From Megascapheus bottae (taxonomy: Eukaryota > Chordata > Mammalia > Rodentia > Geomyidae), in contig JANJXV010000013.1 of NCBI GenBank assembly GCA_024803745.1, positions 31,600,001-31,664,000 of the forward strand: a stretch of 64,000 bases of DNA, written 5' to 3'. Of the stretch, positions 12,173 through 23,010 are shown one piece after another. The notes under the pieces were generated by a model. That model had not been told where the DNA came from and searched no databases. It worked only from the letters and a program-made list of their open reading frames with translations. Position numbers and translations under genes: made by a program. Each line of letters begins with the position of its first letter. The first letter of the stretch is position 1.

Positions 12173-12432
12173 TACCCTCAGCTGAAACCATTGGTTCCTT
12201 TGGGAAAGCATTGTCTGAAAATCAGATCAGGCCTCCTCTATGATCTGCTTTGTGTTTGCCCCTTTCCTTTCTGACACCACATACGAAATCAAACGTTCTT
12301 CTCTGGAGAAAATGTATTCTCTCCTTCACTGGACTGTGAACCCAGTGAAGACAGAACTTTGTCTTGATAACCATCATGTTTCCAACTACTAAAAATGGGT
12401 TTTGAATATATAAAAGGTACCCATAAGGCAAT
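12173..12432. other. Unrecognised unique sequence
   Basis: Nothing recognised. Confidence 0.35.
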
Positions 12433-12700
12433 ACTTTTTATTTTTATTATTTTGTACCAATCCTTTGGCTTGAACTCAGGATCTTGTACTCTTGTTTGGC
12501 TTTTCCCAATCAAAGATGTGCTCTACCACTTCAGTTACACCCTCACCTCTGTTTTTTGTTTTTGTTTTTGTTTTTTTGCTGATTAATTGGAGATAAGAAT
12601 TTCTTGAATTTGTCTGTCCTAACTGAGTTCAAGATGGAAGGCTCTCAGCCACATGAGCAGCTAGGATTACAGGCTTGGGCCACAGATCCTTGGATAAGGG
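12433..12700 (-). mobile_element. Old type B SINE
   Basis: Reverse tRNA-like part ('ggcttgaactcagga', 'gctctaccacttcagttaca'), a TTTTTG run, linker 'gctgattaattggagataag', and a 7SL-like head with 'gcagctaggattacaggctt'. More diverged than the copies near 49 kb. Confidence 0.8.
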
Positions 12701-13469
12701 AACTCTTAAGCAATGGAATCTAATGCCTCTTTCCTATAATAAATACTTTCTAATACACATTTGTATATTTTGAAGTGAAATTAATACATTGCCACATCTG
12801 CATATACTAATAGTTTCAAAAATATCAACTGTAATGTTGTAAATGTGAGATAAAGGAATTTAAGAGGACACACCATGATAATAGATTTTAATATGTCCTT
12901 GTTTGAGTACAAGTTGTTGTACATTGCCAGACCTTTGCAGCTAATCTCCAGGAGGTTGCACATGCAACAGATGCAGGTGTCAGTCTCAAATGTCACCTTC
13001 CTTTATGTAACTTTTGAAAATGGCAAGCAAGTTTCAGTACAGCTATTTTGAGATTACAAACTACTTGTGATTTACATGGAAATTGCTTTGCCAGAAGACA
13101 CAGTATGTAGCAAAACCTTGTGAATAAAAAGATGTTACATATATGGAAAATGAAATTGAATGTTAGACGCAGATAAGTTCTAACAGGTTTCTTTCTTACA
13201 CATAGGAAAAATAGGTGTGACACTAGAAAGTCAGTTTTTCATTAGGGAGGACTGACATTTCAAGGTATCTCATACCTCAGACCCTTGTTGAATAAATGTT
13301 TCTACTACCCTCTCAAATCATTGCAACAATTAAAAATGTTGCCATAATATTCCAAACTGTCACTTCTAAAAAGTTTGACATAATGTGGAATTCTGTATCA
13401 TCTAGAAGGTTTAAAGTTTTCCTTTGTACCTAGTATGAGTTGTTTTTTTTTTTTTAAAGCAAACTAACA
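12701..13469. other. Unrecognised unique sequence
   Basis: No gene or nameable repeat. Confidence 0.4.
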
Positions 13470-13560
13470 GACTGGGATGTAGCTCAGGCAAATCGCTTTC
13501 CTAACAAGTGTAACATCCTAGGTTTGATCCTCAGTAACCAAAGGAAAAAAAATAAACACA
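13470..13560 (+). mobile_element. ID-type SINE
   Basis: 'gactgggatgtagctcaggc' (A-box region) and 'taggtttgatcctcagtaac' (B box) with an A-rich tail, the layout of a single tRNA-Ala-like ID monomer as opposed to the local dimer. Confidence 0.75.
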
Positions 13561-13949
13561 GTTTAAACATAACCAAACCAAATCAAAACAAAACAAAACC
13601 CTTTGTCAGTGAATGAAATATAAAAAAAGAAAACCTTTTTATAAGATGGTCAGTGTTCATCATGCTAATCCAGATGTTTTTCCTAAATCCAATCTGAAGG
13701 ATTAGGGCAGAACAGCAAATAGAGCCAGCTGCCATAGTTCACCAAGTGCAACATATGTAGCCACATTTATTCTCTTACACTTCACAAACATTAATTATCC
13801 TCAGCAGCTAAGAGTCTGCTAAGGCTTTGGAAGTCAAAGGGAAATGCAGAAGTTTGATGAGAAAGGAAATACAGGAGGAGTTCTGCCAGGAAAGGACACT
13901 AGATTGAAAAAGGAATGAAATGTATTAAGCAATATGAAAGCTAACAGAA
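13561..13949. other. Unrecognised unique sequence
   Basis: A-rich at its start (a degraded tail of the preceding SINE); otherwise nothing recognised. Confidence 0.4.
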
Positions 13950-13987
13950 CTCATAACAACAATAACAACAACAACAACAACAACAAC
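13950..13987. repeat. (AAC)n microsatellite
   Basis: Twelve or so AAC/ACA units with one interruption. Confidence 0.95.
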
Positions 13988-15572
13988 TCTTGCCTTTAAA
14001 AGCAATTCTTACAGTGCTGTGCTTTAAAAAAAATCCTGTGGTTTTTTTTTTTTTCCCCAAGAGAATCATTCTGCTGGAGCAACAAGCAGAAACAAAGCAG
14101 AGTGGGTGACATCCAAGAAAATGACTTTGGAGCCATAATGTACATATCCTACACAATAAACACTGTCACTTCATGTAAACTGGAGATAGTGGGGTAAGAA
14201 ATGTGCTATTATGGAAATTACTCTAACACTTCTCAGCTCTACAGATGTAGACTCAAAAAAATCACAGCCGTATCGAAATGGAAACAGATTGCTGGATTTG
14301 GCTGGAAGGCTGACAGGCAGTGAACATTTCTGTTAAGAAAACATTCCCACCAAACTCTATACACCTCTGGGTTTGTTGCTGTATTCAACTGCAGAATCCT
14401 GCTAAGGGATTCAGTGACAGAGCGACCGAGAGACTCTATTATCACAACCAGTATAAACCCAGTGGCTAAAATCAAGAACAGCTGTTTCTTAATATACTGC
14501 TCGAATACTTACAGATCATCTATTATGAGCCAGCATATGAAAGAGAGAGAAAGATGTGTGCATGTGTTTGCTTACAGACACAAAGTGAGTGCATAAAAAG
14601 ATCAATACAAATATCTATAGTGACAGATATTAAGAAGACCCTAAGACAACACCTCATTGTTATTGGGTGATTGGGACTGGGAACAGGAAGCTATTTGGAG
14701 TTCATCTGTGCAGATGTCCACTGATCGTTCAGGAGTCATTTCTGTCTAAGATAGTCATCTAAGAGGAACTGAAGTATTAGTGATGATATACCATTCCGTT
14801 ATTCTCAAGGAGACAGCCCAATGCAGTGGGAGCTTTAATGTTGGATTCTGTGATCCTTAAGGGAATTCTAAAGTATGCAGGAGACACCTGCTCTTCTGAA
14901 ACTTGGTAAAAATTACTGGAACTCCTAGGAGATAATGCAACAATGAGGAATGGCAAAGTTAACTATCAGTCCTGGTTGATTGTGTGCTTGACCTTAGGCC
15001 AGATATTTGTGGGGTTAGCATCCAACACTTGGGGATTTGACAATACTCAATAAAAGCTATTGTTAGGTTTGCTATAGCTGGAAAGTGAGATGTCCTCTTA
15101 TCCAATAAGTCAAGTACTTCAGTGCAATCTCTGTATACATCTACTTGAAATTCTGTTATGTATGGCTCTATGATATAGGGGGTAGTCCTTGCTCCTTTTT
15201 TCATAAAGTGAAGAATGCCAGCAATTTGTTATTAACAGACTGTTAATTACATTTTGTAAATAAAATTGTATTTCAAATACACTAGAGGGACCCCGTGGTG
15301 AATTTTAAAAATAATTATGTAGTAGAATTCTTACCCTAAGTAAAATGTGTCCATTTTAAAATTACATTTCCAGGTTGAGTCTTTTTGCAGAAGGATGAGC
15401 ACTCTTAGAGGGAGGACTGTGGGGAGGGGGGAGGTTGGAAGCATCATCATTGTCTGCTTTTACTGAGGTGTTGGAGTCATTTCTTTGTTCTAGCAAAGCT
15501 GAAAGGCACAGGAATAAGGTAAGAACTTGTCATTCTCCTGGAAGCTACATATTATTTTGGGAATGGACTCTC
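13988..15572. other. Unrecognised unique sequence
   Basis: Longest unexplained stretch of the first 16 kb. No gene, RNA or nameable repeat. The short open frames lack codon or domain signals. Confidence 0.4.
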
Positions 15573-15630
15573 CTTCTTTTCCTCCTTCCTTCCTTTTTTC
15601 ATCCCTTCCTTCTTTCCTTTCTTCTTTTTG
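15573..15630. repeat. Pyrimidine tract
   Basis: Imperfect ttcc/tttc run interrupted by 'atccc'; accounts for the low-complexity open frames on both strands here. Confidence 0.85.
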
Positions 15631-15737
15631 TTCTGCTGGGAATCTTGTCAACATTTCCACAAAGGGAAAACCTGGAAAGTATCCTGTTTCCCAGGAGTGC
15701 AGGGAATATAGCATTTAAAAAAAATCTAATTTTTAGA

Positions 15738-15857
15738 TTATATATCCCATCATAGATTTTTATATCTATGTAGTTACATTTATATCTTCTTGAATACTTG
15801 TTTGTTAAACATGACACTTGAAATATGATGTAAAAATCAGTGTAAACAAGATCTTTC
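15738..15857 (+). mobile_element. Very short L1 insertion (family 2 3' end)
   Basis: 120 bp that match the 3' end of the L1 at 59.2-61.2 kb: 'ttcttgaatacttgtttgtt' and 'gaaatatgatgtaaaaatca' are shared almost exactly. The 18 bases 'aaaaatctaatttttaga' occur on both sides (15720-15737 and 15858-15875), which marks a target-site duplication. No long poly(A) remains. Confidence 0.85.
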
Positions 15858-15875
15858 AAAAATCTAATTTTTAGA

Positions 15876-16000
15876 AATAGAATAGTAAAGGAAAGAAAGA
15901 GGATGATGATGAGGAGGAGGATGTGGAGGAGGAGACGGCATTGGTGGCAGCTAACCTTATTAGTGTATATTATGTGTCGAGCATAGCAGCTCCATGAAGC
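15876..16000. other. GAT/GAG-rich patch
   Basis: A short imperfect GATGAG/GAGGAG run at 15900-15935, otherwise nothing recognised. Confidence 0.5.
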
Positions 16001-16204
16001 AAGTGGGCACTGGTGGCTCATGAATGTAATCCCAGAAATTCAGCCAGCCTAGATAGGAAAAGTGACAATCTCATCTCCAACTGATCGCCATCTCCAACTA
16101 ATCGCCAAAAAGCTAGAAGTGGAGTATGGCTCAAGTGGTAGATCATTAGCCTTGAGGCACAAAAGTTTAGAAACAGCACTCAGGTCCTGAATATAAACAT
16201 ACCC
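16001..16204 (+). mobile_element. Type B SINE, old
   Basis: 7SL-like head 'ggcactggtggctcatgaat' and 'gtaatcccag', then a linker with a short internal duplication ('gatcgcca'/'aatcgcca'), then the tRNA-like tail 'tatggctcaagtggtagatc'. Confidence 0.85.
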
Positions 16205-16206
16205 CC

Positions 16207-16266
<60 letters not shown>

Positions 16267-16310
16267 GGACAGACAGAGAGACAGAGAGACAGAGACAGAG
16301 ACAAAGAGAA
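16205..16310. repeat. (CA)n-(GA)n compound microsatellite
   Basis: CA repeat at 16209-16252 runs into GA and GACAGA units. It sits exactly at the 3' end of a SINE, so it probably grew from the tail. Confidence 0.95.
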
Positions 16311-16599
16311 TAATAGAAGATTTTGCAATATGTCCACCAGTCACTGGCTGGATTTCACTAGGCATGAGAATCTCCCATCATTCATAGTTTCCATCACTCT
16401 CTATTTCAACACACTGATTTGTATTTCAGATCTGGCATCTGCAGACGTTTGAACTTGTAACCACCCCCTACTCCCCACTCTCCCACCCCACCCACAATGC
16501 ACCAGGTTAAATAAGCATCATCCTTTCTCCTGGGATTCTATGGAAATGCAAATTCTTCTGGTATAGAGATGACATAAATAAGTTTAAAACAGTTATTAA
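16311..16599. other. Unrecognised unique sequence
   Basis: Nothing recognised. Confidence 0.35.
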
Positions 16600-17430
16600 T
16601 GCCTATTAATTGTGCAAATGAGTTCCAGTGTGATATTTCCATACATGCATATAATGTAATTTGATCAAATTCACTTTTCTATTACTCTTTCATACCCATT
16701 CCTCTCCATTCTTTGCCTTTTAATTTTTTTTTACAATTTTAAGGGGTTCATTATTCTATTTTCTTCTTTTACCTGAAATTATTCTATTTTCTTTTTTTAC
16801 CTGAATTAGAATATTTTTATTAGTGTATACTAATTGCATAAAGGGATTTCACTGTGATTTTCCATACATGAATATAATGTATTTTAATCAAATTCATCCC
16901 ATTACTCTTTGTTACTCCTCTCTCCTTACAAGCAATTTTAACAGGTTTTGTTATAGTATTTTCATATATGCACACAATTCAATTCACTTTCATCATATTC
17001 ACCCCTACTCCCATCGGCTCCACTACTCTTTAAACATTCTCTCTTTTATATTTATGCTATTTTATTTTAGATCTAGACTTCACATATGGGAGAAAAGCAT
17101 GTGCTATTTGTCCTTCTGGGCCTGGTTTATTTCACCTAATATGATGATCTCCATTTCCACCTCTTCTCCACAAATGTCATGATTTCATTCTTATTTATGA
17201 CTACATTGTGTATATGTACCATATATGTCTATTGTGTCTATGTACCATATTTTCATTATCCAGTCATTAACTGATAAGTACCTAGACTGACTTCATAATC
17301 TGGCTATTGTTTCTTGTGAGTCAATAATCATAAGTGTGTCTAAATATCTCTACTATATGCACACTTAGCATTTTTTTTGGATTTATGTCCAGGAATGGAA
17401 CAGATAGTAGTTCTAACAAATAAGAAATTG
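16600..17430 (-). mobile_element. L1 LINE 3' portion, older rodent type
   Basis: From the 3' end: three related 3' UTR segments ('tttccatacatgcatataat' near 16636, 'ttccatacatgaatataatg' near 16860, 'tttcatatatgcacacaatt' near 16961), then reverse ORF2 end ('tgggcctggtttatttcacc', 'taatatgatgatctccattt', 'cattcttatttatgactaca'). Broken frames; 5'-truncated near 17430. Confidence 0.82.
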
Positions 17431-17827
17431 ACATGATCAGTTCTCTACTATAAGCCCAAGAATAATTCAGGTTAGCATTTCTTCCCCGAGATAGGGTGGG
17501 AATATCTAAAAGAGAAGGAAGGGGAACAGAAGGCTTCAACCTGCCATGCAGTTAGTACTTAACACATGTTTTAATTCAATACATAGAGGAGATACCTGAA
17601 GTCAATCTTTTGCAGCTGATTTGCACAAGCATCCTCAGTGAAGTCTCTGGATACCAGAATGGGCTCAGCTGAAAAGCCCCACATAGTCGATCCCCAAATC
17701 CTTATTACTCCCACATTTCCTGAAGTAAATATGGGATCACTTATCCTAAGCTGAAAATGATGAGTTCCGGTCAAAGATTAATTTTCAGTTGAATTCCAAG
17801 TTATATAAATACATTAATTATTAGCTC
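17431..17827. other. Unrecognised unique sequence
   Basis: No gene or repeat recognised. Confidence 0.4.
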
Positions 17828-17930
17828 TAATATATCCCAGGCACGTTGTTAGACTTGGAAGGTGTAGGATTAGAGATGTTTCTTGTCCTCAAGAAGGTGA
17901 CTATTGGCTAAAAATAAAGTAGCCTAGCTT
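17828..17930 (+). mobile_element. L2-like remnant
   Basis: 'cccaggcacgttgttagact' and 'tgtcctcaagaaggtgacta' follow the order of the remembered L2-type segment (ccaggcactgttctaggc ... tgccctcaaggagcttac). Confidence 0.55.
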
Positions 17931-18059
17931 ATATTTTCATGAGAATTAAGTAAGACCTTTATCTTCTGAGACACTGCAACGTAAGTCAGGGCACATAGCA
18001 CGCTAAATATAATTCAAGCTGGCAATGAGATGTCTTAAACTAAATGCTTTTGGTCATCA

Positions 18060-18330
18060 TAGGGGAGGTCTAAATGAGGTAGGTAGATAAGCTCACATGC
18101 AACAAATGGAATAAACAATCAGTTGTGGCTTAAATCATAAGAGGTTTACTGTTGGCTTCATAAAGGTTGGAAAACAGGTGGACCTAGCGTTGATACAGCA
18201 GGTACAGTCTTTGGGTCCATTTATCTATCTTACCTAATCCCTTAGTTACCTCCTAATAACCATAAGGTGACTGCTGCATATCTAGTTCTTCATACAATCA
18301 TCTTCAAAGGGAAGATCTTATGGCAACACA
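18060..18330. mobile_element. Possible ancient mammal-wide repeat, family not assigned
   Basis: 'cagttgtggcttaaatcata' and 'agaggtttactgttggcttc' resemble a remembered repeat motif (gtggcttaaacaacaagggt). The rest is too diverged to name. Confidence 0.3.
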
Positions 18331-18579
18331 AGTGTCAAAAGCATGTCAGCTTAGATTAGGAAGGAAAATCTTTTCATAAAGTAGTCCTGACAGATTTGTG
18401 TAATGCATGAATCAGGGTTGTGTTTCAAATGAAATTAGGAGAGCCAGATATGTGGCTCTCTCCTACCTTCCCTTGGTTTTCTGAGAGAGAAGTGTTCTGG
18501 GACGAAGGGAGTTTGGGAATATTTGTAGGAGTGTCAGCCATTTGAATTCAGATTTGGAGGTAGAAAAGATTTCCTAGAA
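18331..18579. other. Unrecognised unique sequence
   Basis: Nothing recognised. Confidence 0.35.
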
Positions 18580-18810
18580 CTATTGTTTGATCTGAGTTCT
18601 GAAGGATAAATGGACCCCAGACAAGAGGTGAGGGATGAGATAGAGGATGGAAACCAAAGGAGCCAGATTAATGAGTGTGTACAAAGTGGCAGCAAAAATT
18701 TGCAGGATGTGACAAGAACTTACAGTGATAGAGTATAATGAGCGTGAAGGAAGCAAAAGTCAGGCTTTACTTAATGATGAGGGGATTGATTCATAGGCCA
18801 GATGGAAGAG
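18580..18810 (+). mobile_element. L2-like remnant
   Basis: 'gatctgagttctgaaggata' followed by 'gcaaaaatttgcagga' and 'gatgaggggattgatt' matches in order a remembered mammal-wide segment (gagctgagtcttgaaggatg). Confidence 0.45.
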
Positions 18811-19600
18811 GCAAAATTTAAATTGTAGTCGGAAAAAAAGAATTAGAATATTTGACATATCAGTAAGATATGCAAAATTGCTATTTGTGATAAATGTTAC
18901 TTTTGTTGCTGATACTCCTTCCTTACCCTAGTTCAGATGAATAGATCTGGTGATAACCCTTTATGATAAGAAAATATGAAGTGATTCCTTGTCAAACTAC
19001 CTTTTAATTAAGACTTTCTTCAATGACTTTTGAAGTATTGGAGGAAGGAAACATGAATGTGGAGTCTTTCAGTGATGGTATACTCTTTCCCCAGGGACTA
19101 AGTGAGGTAAGTAAAGCCACACTTCTAAAACAACCAAGACTACCTCATCATCTCAGAGACCTAGATCCTGGAGCCTGGGCTTCTTTAACCCCAGGTCATG
19201 GCTCTTATTGATAGAATCCAGGCTTACCTCCACTGAGTTCTACTGAGTAGAGATGACAGCTACAGAGCATGTCTGCACCACATTTAGTAGAACTCCATTC
19301 CCAAGTCACCAAAGCATCTTCCAGAAAGGGTGGGTATTTCCATCCCAAAAGTCCCCAGTCAGCAACCAGTTGGAGGCCACTTGAGTAAAACAATATTTAG
19401 TATTCAGGAAGCCATCTTTTCTCTCAGAACCCCTCCTCTAAGCTACTGTGAAGTGACTAAGCTATGAGATGGTCCAGGATCTATAGAGCTTCAAGGTCAG
19501 GGTTGAACTGATTCTAAGTGGGTTCATGTTTTTTTCCTTCACTTTGCATCTGTTTTACATTTATTTCATTTATTAATGAACACATTGGCTGGCCCTTTCA
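18811..19600. other. Unrecognised unique sequence
   Basis: No gene or nameable repeat. Confidence 0.4.
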
Positions 19601-19690
19601 ATCCTAATTATTAAGTTTGTACTATGGGTTAGATACTAGAAATGTTCAAGATAGACCTATAGGGCAATGGGCATGAGAGAGGTCAAGATG
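19601..19690 (+). mobile_element. Possible L2 remnant
   Basis: 'gtactatgggttagatacta' then 'gaaatgttcaagatagacc' resembles the L2-type motif (actatgtgccaggcact). Weak. Confidence 0.35.
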
Positions 19691-20069
19691 GAAGAGGTGT
19701 TTGGTAAAACAGGAGAAAGGAATACAGTTTCACTTTGTGTACTTTTTGTTATTTATAGATCACCAATTCTTTCCTCAAATGACTTTTTATTTTCAATTTC
19801 ACGTCTAATATATACTCACCACAGGAGATGTGAAGCTATAGGAAAGTAGAGGAAAGAAAGTAAGAATCCTATATAACTTCACAGGAGAGTGAAGCTTTTC
19901 TAAATTTTTGCCTTATAACTATCTTCTGCTGCCCCTAGCTCTCCTTTCCCACAATCCCTTGCAGCATATGAGTGGTTAGGTAAGGTCTCTTCTCTAGATT
20001 TAGCAATAAGAAAGTAGTTAGAGCATATAGACCCATTAAAAACATGCAAAAATATGACATAGGGCTCCA
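19691..20069. other. Unrecognised unique sequence
   Basis: No gene or repeat recognised. Confidence 0.4.
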
Positions 20070-20112
20070 TATATATATATATATACGTGTATATATATGT
20101 ATATACATATAT
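20070..20112. repeat. (TA)n / TATG microsatellite
   Basis: TA dinucleotides interrupted by 'cgtg' and 'tgta'; self-complementary. Confidence 0.95.
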
Positions 20113-20639
20113 TGTCTCAGAAAAAGTCACAGGACATTGTAAAGACTTGGTCTTTTGTTTCTAGAAGGATATTGCAGGGTTTTGATCAGATATGTGGCAT
20201 ATTCTGGTTTATAATCTGAAGATTGTAGGTAAAATGAGGCTAGTGTAAAAATTTAGGCAAGATAAAAGTGTAGTTACTTGACTTTTCTGAGAGTATCAGA
20301 ATAAATAACAAACCCTCCAAAAGTATCATTTCCTAACCAGATATTCAAGAATGTGTGTTACCTAATGGGAGAAGAAGAAAAAAAGAGTCTGTATAGATGT
20401 GGTTTAAATTTTTTGAGATGGGGAGATTATAGTGTGTTGTGAAAATAAACCCTTAAATGTGGCTGAGATTATTCAGAAAAGACCTAACTAGGTCCCCCCA
20501 GCCTAATAGCATAAATCTGTGCGATAGACACTGGAAACATGAAAGGTTTTTGAGAATGTTATAACAGCAGAAACATCACCATTTTATACTGAAAAAAAGA
20601 GTGGATGGTACAAAAGAAGGCTGTCAGACTTCTAACATT
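20113..20639. other. Unrecognised unique sequence
   Basis: No gene or repeat recognised. Confidence 0.4.
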
Positions 20640-20870
20640 TCTTTTTTTTTAATTGGATTTTATTGTTGGCTGATGGGTAGAGGGGTTACAGTTATATTCA
20701 TTAGGTAGTGGGTACATTACTTCTTGAACATTGATACCCTTCTTCCCATGTATTTCTCTCACTTTCCCTTCTCCCACCCCTCCCAATCATCCTGTTTTTC
20801 CCCTTCCCTTCCCTATTTCAAATAATCAAATTAACATATATACAATAGACCAGGTACCAAGGAAATCTAA
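20640..20870 (-). mobile_element. L1 3' end, variant of family 1
   Basis: T run, 'gtagaggggttacagttata', 'acattgatacccttcttccc', a C-rich tract and 'ttcccttccctatttcaaat'. Differs from the 11.3-kb copy in its terminal segment. Confidence 0.85.
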
Positions 20871-21081
20871 AATTTTTATAAGCAGGGTACATACTGATGA
20901 AACTACTTAGGTACAAATATGAGCCAACCTTATTTGACTCTAGCAAAAATCTCACATGGAAAGTCCTCTAGAAAGAATGTGATGATTTTTGGAGTGGGGT
21001 CTCCTAGCTGGCCTATGTGACAGTACTTTTTTACAGCTTATATAAGGGTAAATTTAGACGTAGATGTTACATCAACATATT
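20871..21081. other. Unrecognised unique sequence
   Basis: Nothing recognised. Confidence 0.35.
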
Positions 21082-21290
21082 GTGCTAGATTTGTCAATTC
21101 TTTTTTTTCAGATTAATAAAATTTTATTATGCATCAAGGAAGATGCTAAAATTTCCTATCTATACACATTGTATTAAAAGTACAGATTATTTTTTAAGTA
21201 TGTATTCTTTTTTCATATATTTTTTCTTGTAATTAATAGAAGGGTTACATTATATTTGCCAGGTAGAAGGTGCTAGATTTGTCAATTCTT
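21082..21290 (-). mobile_element. Tiny L1 3' end with apparent 3'-transduced segment
   Basis: A 21-base direct repeat (21082-21102 and 21270-21290, beginning gtgctagatttg) flanks 167 bp. Read on the minus strand, the insert starts with the last ~57 bp of family 1 L1 ('taatgtaacccttctattaa'), continues with ~95 bp unrelated to L1, contains AATAAA (minus strand, 21123-21128) and ends about 15 bases later in A8. At the place of the L1's own AATAAA this copy reads AAGAAA (21223-21228). The layout fits L1 read-through into flanking DNA. Confidence 0.8.
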
Positions 21291-22148
21291 ATATCACCTT
21301 TATTCACAAACAGATACACATATACAATACTCTTAGCTAAATACAGATCTTAAATAATGTCTTTTTTACCAGTGACAAATTAGTTCTCATCTTTTGTACT
21401 AATACTCTAATGCTACCTTTGTAGTAGGTGGCCCTGATTTTGTTCCTTAAAGTGCTATTGGATTCATTCTAAAATGTAGATTCTCTTTCAGGCATTTCAT
21501 TTGTTCATCACTTCTATTTGCCAACCATTTGCAAAGCACTCCTATTTGCTTTTGTCTCATCTTGTTCATGTATTTCAAAGTAAACTATTCATAAAATACA
21601 AATTTTGAAAAATTTCTAAGTCTGGTACTTTTGCTTCACCATCTAGGACTGGTCAACAAAGGACGTGCTTTATTATGGACATTGTGCAATAGTACGATGA
21701 CTATCATGGTTTGGCAAATGCCAAGACAAGAATTTAGGCATTAATAATTTAGGAATGCTCCTATGAGAGATGAAAGAGGAATAAAGGAGGCTAGACAGAG
21801 ATGGAGAAGCAGTTGACTAAGAGTGTAATACCGAGGCAAAGTTCTAAGAGAATTTCACAGGAGAATTATTATGCTGCTCCTCATTCCAAACTGGGGATCT
21901 GAGATCCAGTATTTCATGGGCAATCCTTTTCCAAATTGTATGCGCCCCTGAGTGATTATCCACTTCTGAGGTTACATGTCGTGTTGCTGGAAATCATTTA
22001 CTTGATACTATGAAACTAATATATCTACTTTCTTGCTTCCACCCTCAGTTTTAAGAAGTTGCTCTGAGTCACTTGCCAACAGGCCTTTAACACAGGTGCT
22101 TATTTCTTCAAACCCAGGAAGTCTCTAAAATGAATTTGATAGCAAGAT

Positions 22149-22150
<2 letters not shown>
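21291..22150. other. Unrecognised unique sequence
   Basis: No gene or repeat recognised. Confidence 0.4.

Positions 22151-22192
<42 letters not shown>
22151..22192. repeat. (TG)n microsatellite
   Basis: 42 bp of uninterrupted TG, next to a type B SINE on its tRNA side. Confidence 0.98.
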
Positions 22193-22194
<2 letters not shown>

Positions 22195-22368
22195 TGGCTG
22201 TTGCCACTTGAGTGACATCTCCATTTCCAGTGTTTTTTTTTTTTTCTGGTTAATTAGAGATAAGTCTCATGGATATGTTTGCCCAAGCTCTCTTTGAATC
22301 ATAATCCTTAGCCTCAGCCTTCTGAGTAGCTAAGAATATATAGGTTTGAGCTACCAGAGCCTAGCAAG
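22193..22368 (-). mobile_element. Type B SINE, tRNA part reduced
   Basis: Short tRNA-like piece ('gccacttgagtgacatctcc'), a T run, linker 'ggttaattagagataagtct', 7SL-like head with 'cagccttctgagtagctaag'. Confidence 0.85.
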
Positions 22369-22439
22369 TTGGAGTCTTAAAATCTAATATAATCCAAGAA
22401 ATAATCTCTTATCAGCTTAGCCACATTTTATTGAATCCA

Positions 22440-23010
22440 CACATGTATAGATCCTGCCCACATCACATTAGAAGGATCACATAAAGGCATGAACACCAGT
22501 AGGTGACACTGCCTACTATGGTGGTCAAATAAGATACTATATGAACAATGACCTGAATGAAGCAAAAGAGAAAATAGGATAGGCATCGGTAGATTACCTT
22601 ATTCAGAAGGACTGGTAAATGTAAAGGCCCTGAGGCTGAACTTGGAGGATTCCAGGAGCAAGTGCATCTGGAAAAGAAGAGAGAGTAAAAATAGCTGAGC
22701 TTACACAGGGTTTGGGAAAGCCAGAACATCTAGAATTTTATAGCTCTACATGAAAATTTTGCTTTGACTGACTTGTGATAATGAGAGATTCTTAATAGAG
22801 GGTTAGCATGACCTGATAAGATCTATTTTGAAATAAAAGGAGAACAATTTGGATTTCTGTTTAGTAATAGAGACAAAAATGGTGGCTTCTTAAACCAAGA
22901 TGGTAGAGATATCAAAATATGGTATATACTCAGTAGATACGATGACAAGGGAATGGTGTCCCCATTTTCTGCATTGTTGAATATGTGGCAGAAGAAAATA
23001 CAGAGTCAAA
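22440..23010 (+). mobile_element. Ancient L2-like repeat, left part
   Basis: The ordered phrases 'taaaggccctgaggctgaac', 'gcatgacctgataagatcta' and 'aaaatggtggcttcttaa' follow a remembered mammal-wide repeat (aaaggccctgaggcagga ... atgatggtggct). It seems to continue after the L1 insertion at 23024-23963. Confidence 0.5.

Noticed and set aside
15599..16021. 140-codon minus-strand frame
   Set aside because: Spans a pyrimidine tract, a short L1 insertion and a GAG-rich patch; no domain, not one evolutionary unit.
16823..17182. 119-codon plus-strand frame
   Set aside because: It lies antisense to an L1 3' end.
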